A DNA stretch of 13,663 nt from an uncultured Oscillospiraceae bacterium (GTDB lineage Bacteria; Bacillota; Clostridia; Oscillospirales; Ruminococcaceae): NCBI GenBank assembly GCA_958427155.1, contig CAUABB010000017.1:1-13663 (forward strand), written 5' to 3'. How positions within the stretch are numbered: the stretch's first letter is position 1; every line of letters starts with the position of its first letter. Shown in pieces: positions 6,630 through 13,663 of this stretch. The notes under the pieces were generated by a model. It saw only the letters and a list, made by a program, of their open reading frames with translations, did no database searches and was not told where the DNA came from. A program made the position numbers and the translations under genes.

Positions 6630-8347
6630 GTGTAATCGGTTTAAAACGCGCCAACTGTAAAAACTGTTATAAATGCCTGCGGGTATGTCCGGTAAAATCC
6701 ATCACATTTAAAGACGACCGCGCTGAAATTATGCCACAGGAGTGTATTCTCTGCGGGCACTGCCTAGAAGCATGTCCTCAAAACGCTAAAACTTTGCAAA
6801 GCGATATTGACAAGGTGCTTAAATACATAGCGTCTGACGCAAAGGTTGTGGTTTCTCTTGCGCCTTCTTTTATTGGTTCTTTCTCCTTTAAAAAACCAGC
6901 ACAGGTGGTTACTGCTTTAAAGAAACTTGGATTTGATGCAGTAGCTGAAACTGCCGAGGGTGCAGCTATGGTCACAGATGAATATCATCGTATTCTGACT
7001 GAAACTGACCAAAAAATGGCAATTACTACCTGCTGTCCTACTATAAATAATCTGGTTGAAAAATATTATCCGGAACTGATTCCCTACATGCTTCCTTCGA
7101 TCACCCCGATGATCGCGCATGGACGGCTTTTGAAAAAACGGATGGGAGCAGCCACCAAAGTAGTCTTCATCGGACCGTGCATCGCCAAAATTGAAGAAGC
7201 AAACGACATCATGCATTCCAATGATATCGATGCCGTGCTGACCTTTGACGAAGTCGCAAACTGGCTTGAAAAGGAAGGAATTCACCCTGAAGAACTGGAA
7301 GAAACCCCGTTTGAAGACGCAGAGCCCGGTATTAACCGGATGTATCCAATTACAGACGGTATCATTGCTTCTCTTCGTCAGAGAGGAGATCTCGAAAATC
7401 GAAAAGTGATGAGCATTGATGGGCTTGACCGTTGTATTGATCTGTTTAAAGCTCTTAAAAATGGTGAGCTGGAACCTTGCGTAATAGAAGCAAATGCCTG
7501 CAAAGGCGGTTGCGTTTATGGCCCGGCAGTTCACGGAAACCGTACTAGACGGTTCCAGGCCTCCTTTGATATCCGCGAATACATGGAGCAGAATGGAAGA
7601 GAATTCCCCAAAATTGATCACGGAGTTCAGATGCATAAAGCCTTTATTGACAAAACTAAAACCGATGATATTCCTGATGAAGCGACAATCCGCTCTATTC
7701 TCGCAAGTATTGGCAAAGATACGCCTGATAAAGAACAAAACTGCGGTTTCTGCGGGTACCCGTCCTGTCGTGACAAGGCCATTGCGGTCTATCAGAAAAA
7801 AGCAAAACTTTATATGTGCTTGCCCTATATGAGTGAAATGGCTCAGTCCCTCTCCAATGTAATTTTGGCTGAAACTCCCAATATTATCATTGCAGTTGAT
7901 ACTGATATGGTGATTCAGGAAATGAATCTGGCCGCAGAAAAGGCTCTTAAAACCAAACGTTATCTGGCAATCGGTCGATATCTCTACGAATTTATTGACA
8001 GTTCTTACTTTGAGCTGGTTGCACAGACTCATGAAAACATTACTGACAAACGGGTAGAATATCCGCAATACAATCTGGTAACTCTTCAAAATATCACTTA
8101 TGTCCCTGACCAGAAAATTATCATCGGCATCTTCAATGATATTACTGATGAGGTAGAGCAGCAGGATAAGATGTATAAACTCCGGGTGGATACTGTAGAC
8201 ATGGCTCAGAAAGTCATTGACAACCAGATGAGAGTTGCGCAGCAGATCGCAAGCCTTCTGGGTGAAACAACTGCTGAGACTAAGGTAACTTTGACTAAAT
8301 TGAAAGATATGATCGTTTATGACGACGGTGAGGTGGGAAGGACTTGA
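6626..8347 (+). CDS. hydS: Sensory-type [FeFe]-hydrogenase with PAS domain (HydS-like, group C)
   Basis: The protein has 573 residues. Two [4Fe-4S] clusters are near the N-terminus: C11/C14/C17/C21P and C40/C43/C46/C50P. The H-cluster domain follows with motif 1 TTCCPT (C136, C137), motif 2 IGPCIAK (C185) and motif 3 EANACKGGC (C292, C296). A further four-Cys Fe-S domain has C373, C376, C381 and C398. Then comes a PAS domain (about 405-510; NIIIAVDTDMVIQEMN) and a C-terminal helix (about 510-560) suited to signal output or dimerisation. This order is the one known for HydS/HsfB-type proteins, thought to sense H2 or redox state rather than make bulk H2. The gene is coupled to the previous and the next gene by overlaps. 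The target is probably the phosphatase encoded next, which is inference. Confidence 0.9.
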   Translation: MSVIGLKRANCKNCYKCLRVCPVKSITFKDDRAEIMPQECILCGHCLEACPQNAKTLQSDIDKVLKYIASDAKVVVSLAPSFIGSFSFKKPAQVVTALKKLGFDAVAETAEGAAMVTDEYHRILTETDQKMAITTCCPTINNLVEKYYPELIPYMLPSITPMIAHGRLLKKRMGAATKVVFIGPCIAKIEEANDIMHSNDIDAVLTFDEVANWLEKEGIHPEELEETPFEDAEPGINRMYPITDGIIASLRQRGDLENRKVMSIDGLDRCIDLFKALKNGELEPCVIEANACKGGCVYGPAVHGNRTRRFQASFDIREYMEQNGREFPKIDHGVQMHKAFIDKTKTDDIPDEATIRSILASIGKDTPDKEQNCGFCGYPSCRDKAIAVYQKKAKLYMCLPYMSEMAQSLSNVILAETPNIIIAVDTDMVIQEMNLAAEKALKTKRYLAIGRYLYEFIDSSYFELVAQTHENITDKRVEYPQYNLVTLQNITYVPDQKIIIGIFNDITDEVEQQDKMYKLRVDTVDMAQKVIDNQMRVAQQIASLLGETTAETKVTLTKLKDMIVYDDGEVGRT

Positions 8348-9516
8348 ATATTTATATTGACACTTCCTATAAAAGCCTGAATAAATATACTGAAGAACTC
8401 TGTGGTGACCGGGTAGAAATTATTCGAACAGATGAATTTGTCATTCTTGTTCTGGCCGACGGGTTAGGGAGCGGCGTCAAGGCCAACATTCTTTCTACCC
8501 TGACTTCTAAAATTATAGCGACTATGCTCTCAAATGGCGCTAAAATTGAAGACTGTGTGGATACAATAGCAAGCACGCTTCCCATTTGCAATGTTCGTCA
8601 CCTTGCTTATTCAACCTTTACCATTCTTCAGCTTTTTTACACCGGAGAAGCTTATCTGGTAGAGTTTGACAATCCAACCTGCGTTTTTCTTCGCAATGGG
8701 AAAATTATGGAAATTCCCTTTGAAAATCGGACCGTTAGTTCTAAAAATATCCGAGAGGCTCGGTTTCAAACCACCATTGGGGATACTTTTGCCATTTTTT
8801 CGGACGGTGTAATCCATGCTGGTGTCGGAGCGGTCCTAAACTTCGGCTTTCAGTGGGAGAATGCGGCTGCACATCTCCAAAGTGTTGTCGACAAAGAGAA
8901 AACCGCAGCACGCCTTGCTCTTTCCCTCTCACAGGTCTGTGAAAGTCTCTATGCCGGAAAACCTGGCGACGATACAACGGTAGCTGTTGCAAAAATTCTG
9001 CCTGAACGGGTAGTCAACCTCTTTACTGGTCCGCCGAGTAATAAGGAGCTGGATCCTGTTCTTCTTCATGATTTTATGGCAGAGCGCGGAAAAAGGGTGG
9101 TCTGCGGCGGTAGCAGTGCCCAAATTATCAGCCGACTTTTAAACCGGCCAGTTAAAACAAGTATCAATTACACCGATCCAGAAGTTCCTCCAATCGGTTA
9201 TATCGACGGTATGGACTTGGTAACGGAAGGTGTTTTAACCCTTTCCAAAACCAATGAAATTTTGTCCGGATTTCTAAAATCCGGAGTTGATTACGGTCAT
9301 ATCAAAGAGCTTGACCGTGACAACGGCGCTTCCAAGCTGGCAAAACTTTTAATGGAAGAATGCACCCGTTTAAACTTGTTTGTCGGCAAGGCGATTAACT
9401 CTGCCCACCAAAATCCTAATCTTCCGGTGGACTTGAATATTCGCCAGCGGATTGTCAATCAGTTAACTGACAATCTCCGCGCTTTAGGAAAAACCGTAAA
9501 TGTCAAGTATTATTGA
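8344..9516 (+). CDS. SpoIIE-family (PP2C-type) serine phosphatase of the hydrogenase operon
   Basis: This 390-residue protein uses a TTG start overlapping the hydS stop (TTGA at 8344-8347) with a GGTGGGAAGGA leader. The PP2C/SpoIIE fold covers about residues 5-220. It shows the metal-binding aspartates expected of the family: D39 in LADGLGSG, D154 in IFSDGVI, and D209/D210 in PGDDTT. The remaining 170 residues (VVNLFTGPP..., VVCGGSSAQI, PPIGYIDGMDLVTEG) form a second conserved-looking part I cannot name. The likely role is to dephosphorylate a serine/threonine protein, perhaps an anti-sigma antagonist or an enzyme, in response to the HydS state. No partner kinase or anti-anti-sigma gene is in the window. 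It is soluble, with no membrane segments. Confidence 0.87.
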   Translation: MNIYIDTSYKSLNKYTEELCGDRVEIIRTDEFVILVLADGLGSGVKANILSTLTSKIIATMLSNGAKIEDCVDTIASTLPICNVRHLAYSTFTILQLFYTGEAYLVEFDNPTCVFLRNGKIMEIPFENRTVSSKNIREARFQTTIGDTFAIFSDGVIHAGVGAVLNFGFQWENAAAHLQSVVDKEKTAARLALSLSQVCESLYAGKPGDDTTVAVAKILPERVVNLFTGPPSNKELDPVLLHDFMAERGKRVVCGGSSAQIISRLLNRPVKTSINYTDPEVPPIGYIDGMDLVTEGVLTLSKTNEILSGFLKSGVDYGHIKELDRDNGASKLAKLLMEECTRLNLFVGKAINSAHQNPNLPVDLNIRQRIVNQLTDNLRALGKTVNVKYY

Positions 9517-9534
9517 TAATAGAAAGATGGTTAT

Positions 9535-10986
9535 ATGGCTAAAATAACAAATTTCACCAGTGATGCGGTCCAGATTAAATACGATGTCCTGAAACGTGTT
9601 GCAGAGTTGGCATACGAGGGGACACTGGAAGAAAATATTGACCAGATCCCGTTTGACCTTATCCCGGGCAACGTCGCAAAATTCCGTTGCTGCGTTTATA
9701 AAGAGCGGGAAATTATCCGTGGGCGTGTCCGCTTAACGCAGGCTAAAGCCGCTCAGCCGGGAGAGGAACCTCATGTGGTCAACGTTATCAAAGCAGCCTG
9801 TGAAGGCTGCCCTATCAACCGGTTCCGGGTAACGGAAAACTGTCAACGCTGTATGGCGAAGCACTGTGTTGCCGCCTGTCCCTTTAACGCGATCACCATT
9901 TCCGGTAAAGGCGCTTATATTGATACAGACAAATGTCGTGAGTGTGGCCGGTGCGCTAAGGCTTGTCCTTATAATGCTATCGCCGATCTGGTGCGTCCTT
10001 GTAAAAGGAGCTGTCCGGTTGACGCGATTTCAATGGACCCCAAAAGCAAGATTGCCGAAATCCAACCTGAAAAATGTATTGCGTGCGGTAACTGTGCCCG
10101 TTCTTGTCCTTTCGGCGCTATTTCGGACATTTCTTATCTCGTAGACGTGATTGAGCTCCTTAAAAAGAACGAGCACGTTTATGCTGTTTTTGCCCCAGCA
10201 ATTGAAGGACAGTTTGGACCCACCGTCACAGTGCCGATGATTAAAGCGGCAATTCAAAAATTGGGCTTCAAAGAAGCTTATGAAGTCGCACTCGGCGCCG
10301 ATGCCGTTGCTAAACACGAAGGAGAAGAACTTCGCCATGCTTTTCTAGCTGGTCAAAAAATGACGACTTCCTGTTGCCCTGCTTTTGTCGCGATGATTGA
10401 AAAGCATTTTCCGGATTTGATTCCACGAATCTCTACAACTGTTTCTCCGATGGTTGCAACTGCACGCTGGATTAAATCGGTTGACAAACAGGCAAAAATT
10501 GTCTTTATTGGCCCGTGCATTGCTAAAAAATCGGAGGGAATGACTCCCGGCAACGATGTGGACTTCGTCCTCACTTTTGAAGAACTTGCCGCTATGATTG
10601 AAAGTCAAGATATTAGTTTTGATGACGCTGATATTCCAAATGTCGGCAGTATTTATGGACGGAAATTTGCTCAGAGCGGCGGTGTTTTTGACGCGGTAGC
10701 CGAATCCTTGCAGGAAGACGATGTTGAGCTTTCTGTTGCTTGTGTGAAATGCAACGGAGCCGAAGAGTGCAAAAAAGCGCTTCTTTTACTTAAAAATGGT
10801 AAGCTGACAGAGGACTTCATTGAAGGGATGGCCTGTGAAGGCGGTTGCATTGCCGGGCCAGCCGCACTTGCTCCAATTAATCAGGTGCGTCAGGCTCGAA
10901 CCAAGTTGCTTCAGCTTGATGCTACCCGCGAAATTAACAGTGTGTTGGAAGAACATGACTTTTCTAATATTAAAATGACCCGCTGA
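9535..10986 (+). CDS. hydA2: [FeFe]-hydrogenase with multiple 4Fe-4S clusters (group B type)
   Basis: This 483-residue enzyme catalyses 2H+ + 2e- <-> H2, probably with ferredoxin. The N-terminal part has several Cys groups: C89/C92, C103/C106/C111/C115, C134/C137/C140/C144, C156/C160 and C181/C184/C187/C191, enough for at least three [4Fe-4S] clusters. The H-cluster domain has TSCCPAF (C280, C281), FIGPCIAKKSE (C328) and GMACEGGC (C434, C438). The motifs resemble group B (TSCCPAF and GPCIAKK in place of the group A TSCCPGW and MPCTAKK). It follows the phosphatase stop by 18 bp with a weak GAAAGATGG ribosome binding site, so it is in the same operon. The pairing with hydS, a phosphatase and rex matches what I recall of Ruminococcus albus hydA2; the symbol is given on that basis. 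Confidence 0.88.
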   Translation: MAKITNFTSDAVQIKYDVLKRVAELAYEGTLEENIDQIPFDLIPGNVAKFRCCVYKEREIIRGRVRLTQAKAAQPGEEPHVVNVIKAACEGCPINRFRVTENCQRCMAKHCVAACPFNAITISGKGAYIDTDKCRECGRCAKACPYNAIADLVRPCKRSCPVDAISMDPKSKIAEIQPEKCIACGNCARSCPFGAISDISYLVDVIELLKKNEHVYAVFAPAIEGQFGPTVTVPMIKAAIQKLGFKEAYEVALGADAVAKHEGEELRHAFLAGQKMTTSCCPAFVAMIEKHFPDLIPRISTTVSPMVATARWIKSVDKQAKIVFIGPCIAKKSEGMTPGNDVDFVLTFEELAAMIESQDISFDDADIPNVGSIYGRKFAQSGGVFDAVAESLQEDDVELSVACVKCNGAEECKKALLLLKNGKLTEDFIEGMACEGGCIAGPAALAPINQVRQARTKLLQLDATREINSVLEEHDFSNIKMTR

Positions 10987-11018
10987 TGGGGTGTATTCTT
11001 AAAGCGAGGAATGATTCT

Positions 11019-11639
11019 ATGCAAAAAAACCGTCTTCCCCGGGAAGTCATTACTCGGCTGCCTAAATATCTTCGTCACTTGCGGGAATTTGCCCTTCAAG
11101 GGAAAAATAAAGTTTCATCGGGAGAGCTGGCTGACAGACTTGGTATCACCGCTTCTCAAGTGCGGCGAGATTTGGGGCAGCTCGGTGTAGAGGGGCATAA
11201 CGGCTTCGGTTATCTGGTTGGTGACGCACATCGACGGATTGCAGATGAAATTGGACTTTATACTGTTCAAAAAGTAGCAATTATCGGAGCCGGAAATATT
11301 GGGCACGCCCTTCTTGGCCACCGAATGTTTCGAGGGCGCGGTTTTGAATTGATGGGAATTTATGACCATAGTCCGGACCTGATTGGAACAACTATCCGGG
11401 GAATCCCCGTTCAAGGCATTGAGGCACTTGGTCAAATCCCTCCAGAGGAACGCCCTGAAATTGTTGTGCTGGCTACATCCAGCGATAATGCTGAAGAAAC
11501 AGCACGGTTTGTTGCTTCTTTGGGGATTCGGGGAATCCTTAACTTTTGCTATACTGATTTAGAACTTGATGGGGTATTGGTTGAAAATATCCATATTGAT
11601 GACAGTCTGATGATGCTTTCTTATCAAATTAATCATTAA
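11019..11639 (+). CDS. rex: Rex redox-sensing transcriptional repressor
   Basis: The protein has 206 residues. An ATG at 10986 overlaps the hydrogenase stop (TGATG), but I prefer 11019: it has GAGGA (11006-11010) eight bases upstream and gives the usual Rex N-terminus (REVITRLPKYLRHLREF). The winged helix covers about residues 1-75, with recognition helix TASQVRRDL (44-52) followed by GVEGHNGFGY. The Rossmann NAD(H)-binding domain has GAGNIG at 90-95, and the C-terminal swapped helix ends in MMLSYQINH. Rex binds DNA when NADH/NAD+ is low and leaves it when NADH rises, so H2-producing and reductant-disposal genes are turned on. Likely targets are the operator at 6338-6355 (autoregulation) and others outside the window. 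Confidence 0.95.
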   Translation: MQKNRLPREVITRLPKYLRHLREFALQGKNKVSSGELADRLGITASQVRRDLGQLGVEGHNGFGYLVGDAHRRIADEIGLYTVQKVAIIGAGNIGHALLGHRMFRGRGFELMGIYDHSPDLIGTTIRGIPVQGIEALGQIPPEERPEIVVLATSSDNAEETARFVASLGIRGILNFCYTDLELDGVLVENIHIDDSLMMLSYQINH

Positions 11640-11650
11640 AAACGCAAGAA

Positions 11651-11695
11651 CAAGTCCCCAGGACATGCAAAAACATTGCATATCCTGGGGACTTG
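11651..11695 (+). repeat. 45-nt near-perfect hairpin between rex and the FAD dehydrogenase gene
   Basis: Two 20-base arms (11651-11670 and 11676-11695) pair at 19 of 20 positions around an AAACA loop. It begins 11 bases after the rex stop and probably ends or protects the operon transcript. It is not a standard terminator: TGGTATAATAG follows instead of a U run. Its right arm contains the -35 hexamer (TTGCAT) of the next promoter, so it could also influence that promoter. Confidence 0.8.
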
Positions 11696-11704
11696 TGGTA
11701 TAAT
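11676..11704 (+). promoter_or_regulatory. Extended -10 promoter for the FAD dehydrogenase gene
   Basis: TTGCAT at 11676-11681, 17-bp spacer, TATAAT at 11699-11704, with an extended TG (11696-11697). The -35 lies in the right arm of the hairpin. Start of transcription would be near 11711, giving a leader of about 38 nt. Confidence 0.75.
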
Positions 11705-11748
11705 AGATGATGTTTTGTGCAAGGAATACTCAAAGGAGATTCAAACAA

Positions 11749-13134
11749 ATGCCAACAATACAAAATCGGTATGATGTCGCTATTATTGGAGGCGGAATTA
11801 GCGGGATTATGGCTGCCTATCGTCTGAGTGAGCAGTGCCCTTCCCTTTCTATCTGTATTTTTGAAAAGGGACATGATATTATGGGACGGGTTTGTCCCAT
11901 TATAGCCAAACAGGTTAAAACCTGTATCAAATGCAAATCCTGCGCTATTATGGAAGGAATGGCGGGAGCAGGAGCTTTTTCAGACGGGAAATATGTGATT
12001 TCAACAGAATATGGTGGTTGGTTGACTGAATTCATGCCACCGGAAACTGTAATTGATTATATCGAACAAGCAGACCAAATTTTAATGGCACATGGTGCTA
12101 CAACCGAAAGATATCTTCCTGATAATGGCTTAAAAAGATTCTGCCTTCAGCATGATCTTCACATGAGTCAGGCACAGCTTAAACACCTTGGGACTGATGC
12201 TAATTTTGACACAATGTGCAGGTTAATTGACTCACTTCGTAACCGGATAACAATCCGCACAAATACTGAAGTGACAGATGTAGACAAAAATTCCCATGCA
12301 CTCACCTTTTTCGACCGAGATGGGGAACACGAGACAAAAGCCGAAACCATTATCTTTGCAGTTGGACGTGCCGGGAGTAGTTTCTTTTCCAAATGGTGTA
12401 AAAAAAATGGGATTCCACTCTCTAATAATCAGGTGGATATTGGGGTTCGGGTTGAACTTCCTGCTATTATCTGGGAACATTTTTCCAAAAAAATTTACGA
12501 ACCAAAAATTTGGTACCGTTCTGAACGCTATGGAGATACAACCAGAATGTTCTGTTTTAACGAAGGTGGACTTGTAGTCACGGAAAACACCTCTGGTGTC
12601 CTTACCGTGAATGGTCATGCTTATAAAGACAAGGCGCGCAAAACCGAAAATTCCAATTTTGCGCTTCTTTCTACCAGTCGCTTTACAGAGCCTTTTCGTG
12701 AACCAATTGAATACGCACGCCATGTAGCAAGTCTGGCAAATCTTATCAGTGGCGGCTCGGTATTGGTCCAACGGCTGGGAGATTTGGAACACGGCAGGCG
12801 AACTGATGAAAAGCGTCTTGCCCAGTCTACTGTTCGCCCAACCCTTGATGCAGTTGCAGGCGATTTAAGCCTTTGTCTTCCCAAACGACAACTTGATAAT
12901 ATTGTTGAAACACTCCACGCTTTGGATCGAATTGCACCGGGAACAGCAAACTATGATACCCTTCTTTACGGAATCGAATGCAAATACTATTCTGCTCGCC
13001 CTGAAGCAGAGGAATTTGAATTGACACAGGCCAAAGGTATTTACGCAGTCGGAGACGGTGCGGGATTTACCCGTTCTCTTTCGCAAGCGGCGGCAAACGG
13101 CCTCTACGTTGCAGATCATATTTTAAAACGATAA
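11749..13134 (+). CDS. FAD-dependent dehydrogenase (COG2509-type NAD(P)/FAD oxidoreductase)
   Basis: The protein has 461 residues. ATG 11749 is chosen because AAAGGAG (11732-11738) precedes it and the dinucleotide-binding strand starts at once (YDVAIIGGGISG, glycines at 14-19); an in-frame ATG at 11707 lies before the expected transcription start. A Cys group (C49, C59, C62, C65: CPIIAKQVKTCIKCKSC) followed by AGAGAFSDGK (72-81) is the hallmark of this uncharacterised family. The C-terminal FAD contact is YAVGDGAGFTRSLSQAAANG. Family members are thought to be flavoprotein dehydrogenases; the substrate is unknown. The Cys cluster may bind a metal or Fe-S centre (inference). It is cytoplasmic with its own promoter, followed 29 bp later by ddh, which may be co-transcribed. 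Confidence 0.85.
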   Translation: MPTIQNRYDVAIIGGGISGIMAAYRLSEQCPSLSICIFEKGHDIMGRVCPIIAKQVKTCIKCKSCAIMEGMAGAGAFSDGKYVISTEYGGWLTEFMPPETVIDYIEQADQILMAHGATTERYLPDNGLKRFCLQHDLHMSQAQLKHLGTDANFDTMCRLIDSLRNRITIRTNTEVTDVDKNSHALTFFDRDGEHETKAETIIFAVGRAGSSFFSKWCKKNGIPLSNNQVDIGVRVELPAIIWEHFSKKIYEPKIWYRSERYGDTTRMFCFNEGGLVVTENTSGVLTVNGHAYKDKARKTENSNFALLSTSRFTEPFREPIEYARHVASLANLISGGSVLVQRLGDLEHGRRTDEKRLAQSTVRPTLDAVAGDLSLCLPKRQLDNIVETLHALDRIAPGTANYDTLLYGIECKYYSARPEAEEFELTQAKGIYAVGDGAGFTRSLSQAAANGLYVADHILKR

Positions 13135-13163
13135 ATTAAACAGATATAAAGGAGCGAATTAAA

Positions 13164-13663
13164 ATGAATGAAAAAATCAGAGTGGGAATTGTCGGTTACG
13201 GCAACCTTGGGAAAGGTGTTGAACTCGCCCTGCGACAAAATTCGGATTTTGAACTGGTTGCCATCTTCACCCGAAGAACCCCTGCGCCAGATTCCGGTCT
13301 GACTTCGATTGAAAAAATTTTAGACTACCAAGGCAAAATTGATTTAATGTTCATGTGTGGCGGCTCCGCTACTGATCTGCCGATACAGGTTCCGGAAATT
13401 GCCGCTCACTTCAATACAATTGACAGCTTTGATACCCACGCAAAAATTCCTGAATATTTTGAAACGGTCAATTCTGTGGCTAAAAAGGCCGGTACCCTTT
13501 CTATGATTTCATCCGGCTGGGATCCGGGGCTATTTTCTTTGAACCGTGTACTTGCCTCTGCCGTTTTGCCGGAAGGACATACCTATACTTTCTGGGGAAA
13601 AGGAGTCAGCCAGGGTCATTCCGACGCAATCCGCCGAATTGAAGGGGTCGCTGACGCAAAACA
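13164..13663 (+). CDS. ddh: meso-Diaminopimelate D-dehydrogenase (5' part, runs off window)
   Basis: About 166 of an expected 320-330 residues are visible. The start has AAAGGAG (13148-13154) nine bases upstream. The N-terminal Rossmann motif is GIVGYGNLGKG (8-18). Family-typical stretches follow: FTRR (NADPH phosphate contact region), CGGSATDLP, DSFDTHAKIP and SSGWDPGLFSLNR. The enzyme makes meso-DAP directly from tetrahydrodipicolinate with NADPH and ammonia, feeding peptidoglycan and lysine synthesis, a one-step route found in many clostridia. It is probably transcribed with the FAD dehydrogenase, since no promoter or terminator is seen in the 29-bp gap. Confidence 0.93.
   Translation, partial: MNEKIRVGIVGYGNLGKGVELALRQNSDFELVAIFTRRTPAPDSGLTSIEKILDYQGKIDLMFMCGGSATDLPIQVPEIAAHFNTIDSFDTHAKIPEYFETVNSVAKKAGTLSMISSGWDPGLFSLNRVLASAVLPEGHTYTFWGKGVSQGHSDAIRRIEGVADAK

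Noticed and set aside
6917..8089. 390-codon minus-strand open frame
   Set aside because: It is antisense to the sensory hydrogenase gene, has no ribosome binding site of note and gives a low-complexity Phe/Asn/Ile-rich product.
12232..12792. 186-codon minus-strand open frame
   Set aside because: Shadow of the FAD dehydrogenase gene; no motif or ribosome binding site supports it.
1..13663. CRISPR arrays, tRNA, rRNA, transposases
   Set aside because: No spaced direct repeats, no cloverleaf-like or rRNA sequence and no transposase motifs were seen on reading both strands.

Overview
The window comes from a low-to-moderate GC Firmicute, most likely an anaerobic spore-forming clostridium of the Oscillospiraceae/Ruminococcaceae type. 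The evidence is strong AGGAGG-type ribosome binding sites, frequent TTG starts, a clostridial FeoB, two [FeFe]-hydrogenases of sensory and non-bifurcating types, Rex, and meso-diaminopimelate dehydrogenase. This placement is inferred from gene content; no marker gene is present.

Region 1 (1-6138) is a feoB gene (ferrous iron transporter) split in two by a compact 4,890-bp integrative element. The left part of FeoB ends at ...PCNGRF and the right part resumes at ...FPTLIAII, in the same frame. The element occupies about 517-5406. It carries a large serine recombinase at its right end (3869-5419, +), a 64-codon divergent gene with a strong ribosome binding site (3464-3658, -), and one large cargo gene (684-3215, -) that fuses a sugar-phosphate-isomerase-like TIM barrel to an acyl-CoA synthetase. 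Joining the two element ends in silico gives a 48-bp dyad (17 of 23 positions symmetric) centred exactly on a TT dinucleotide, a classic serine-integrase attP. Crossover at that TT restores an uninterrupted FeoB with the expected NGRFP sequence. The attP lies inside the recombinase reading frame: in the circle the recombinase would read on for 42 further codons and stop exactly at a strong terminator, whereas in the integrated state it is cut short by a stop codon in feoB sequence. A sporulation sigma-E-like promoter precedes the recombinase, so programmed excision is a possibility.

Region 2 (6305-11639) is a redox/hydrogen operon with a textbook sigma-A promoter and a Rex-type operator just downstream of the -10. 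The gene order is a NuoE-like 2Fe-2S protein, a group C-type sensory [FeFe]-hydrogenase with a PAS domain, a SpoIIE/PP2C-type phosphatase, a second [FeFe]-hydrogenase (group B type), and rex. Three of the four junctions overlap or nearly overlap. The operon reads as an H2/NADH-sensing module: Rex reads NADH/NAD+ and represses, while HydS and the phosphatase probably sense H2 or redox state and relay it.

Region 3 (11640-13663) starts with a 45-nt near-perfect hairpin after rex whose right arm overlaps an extended -10 promoter. It then has a COG2509-type FAD-dependent dehydrogenase with a Cys cluster and the 5' part of ddh (meso-diaminopimelate dehydrogenase, lysine/peptidoglycan precursor synthesis), which runs off the window.
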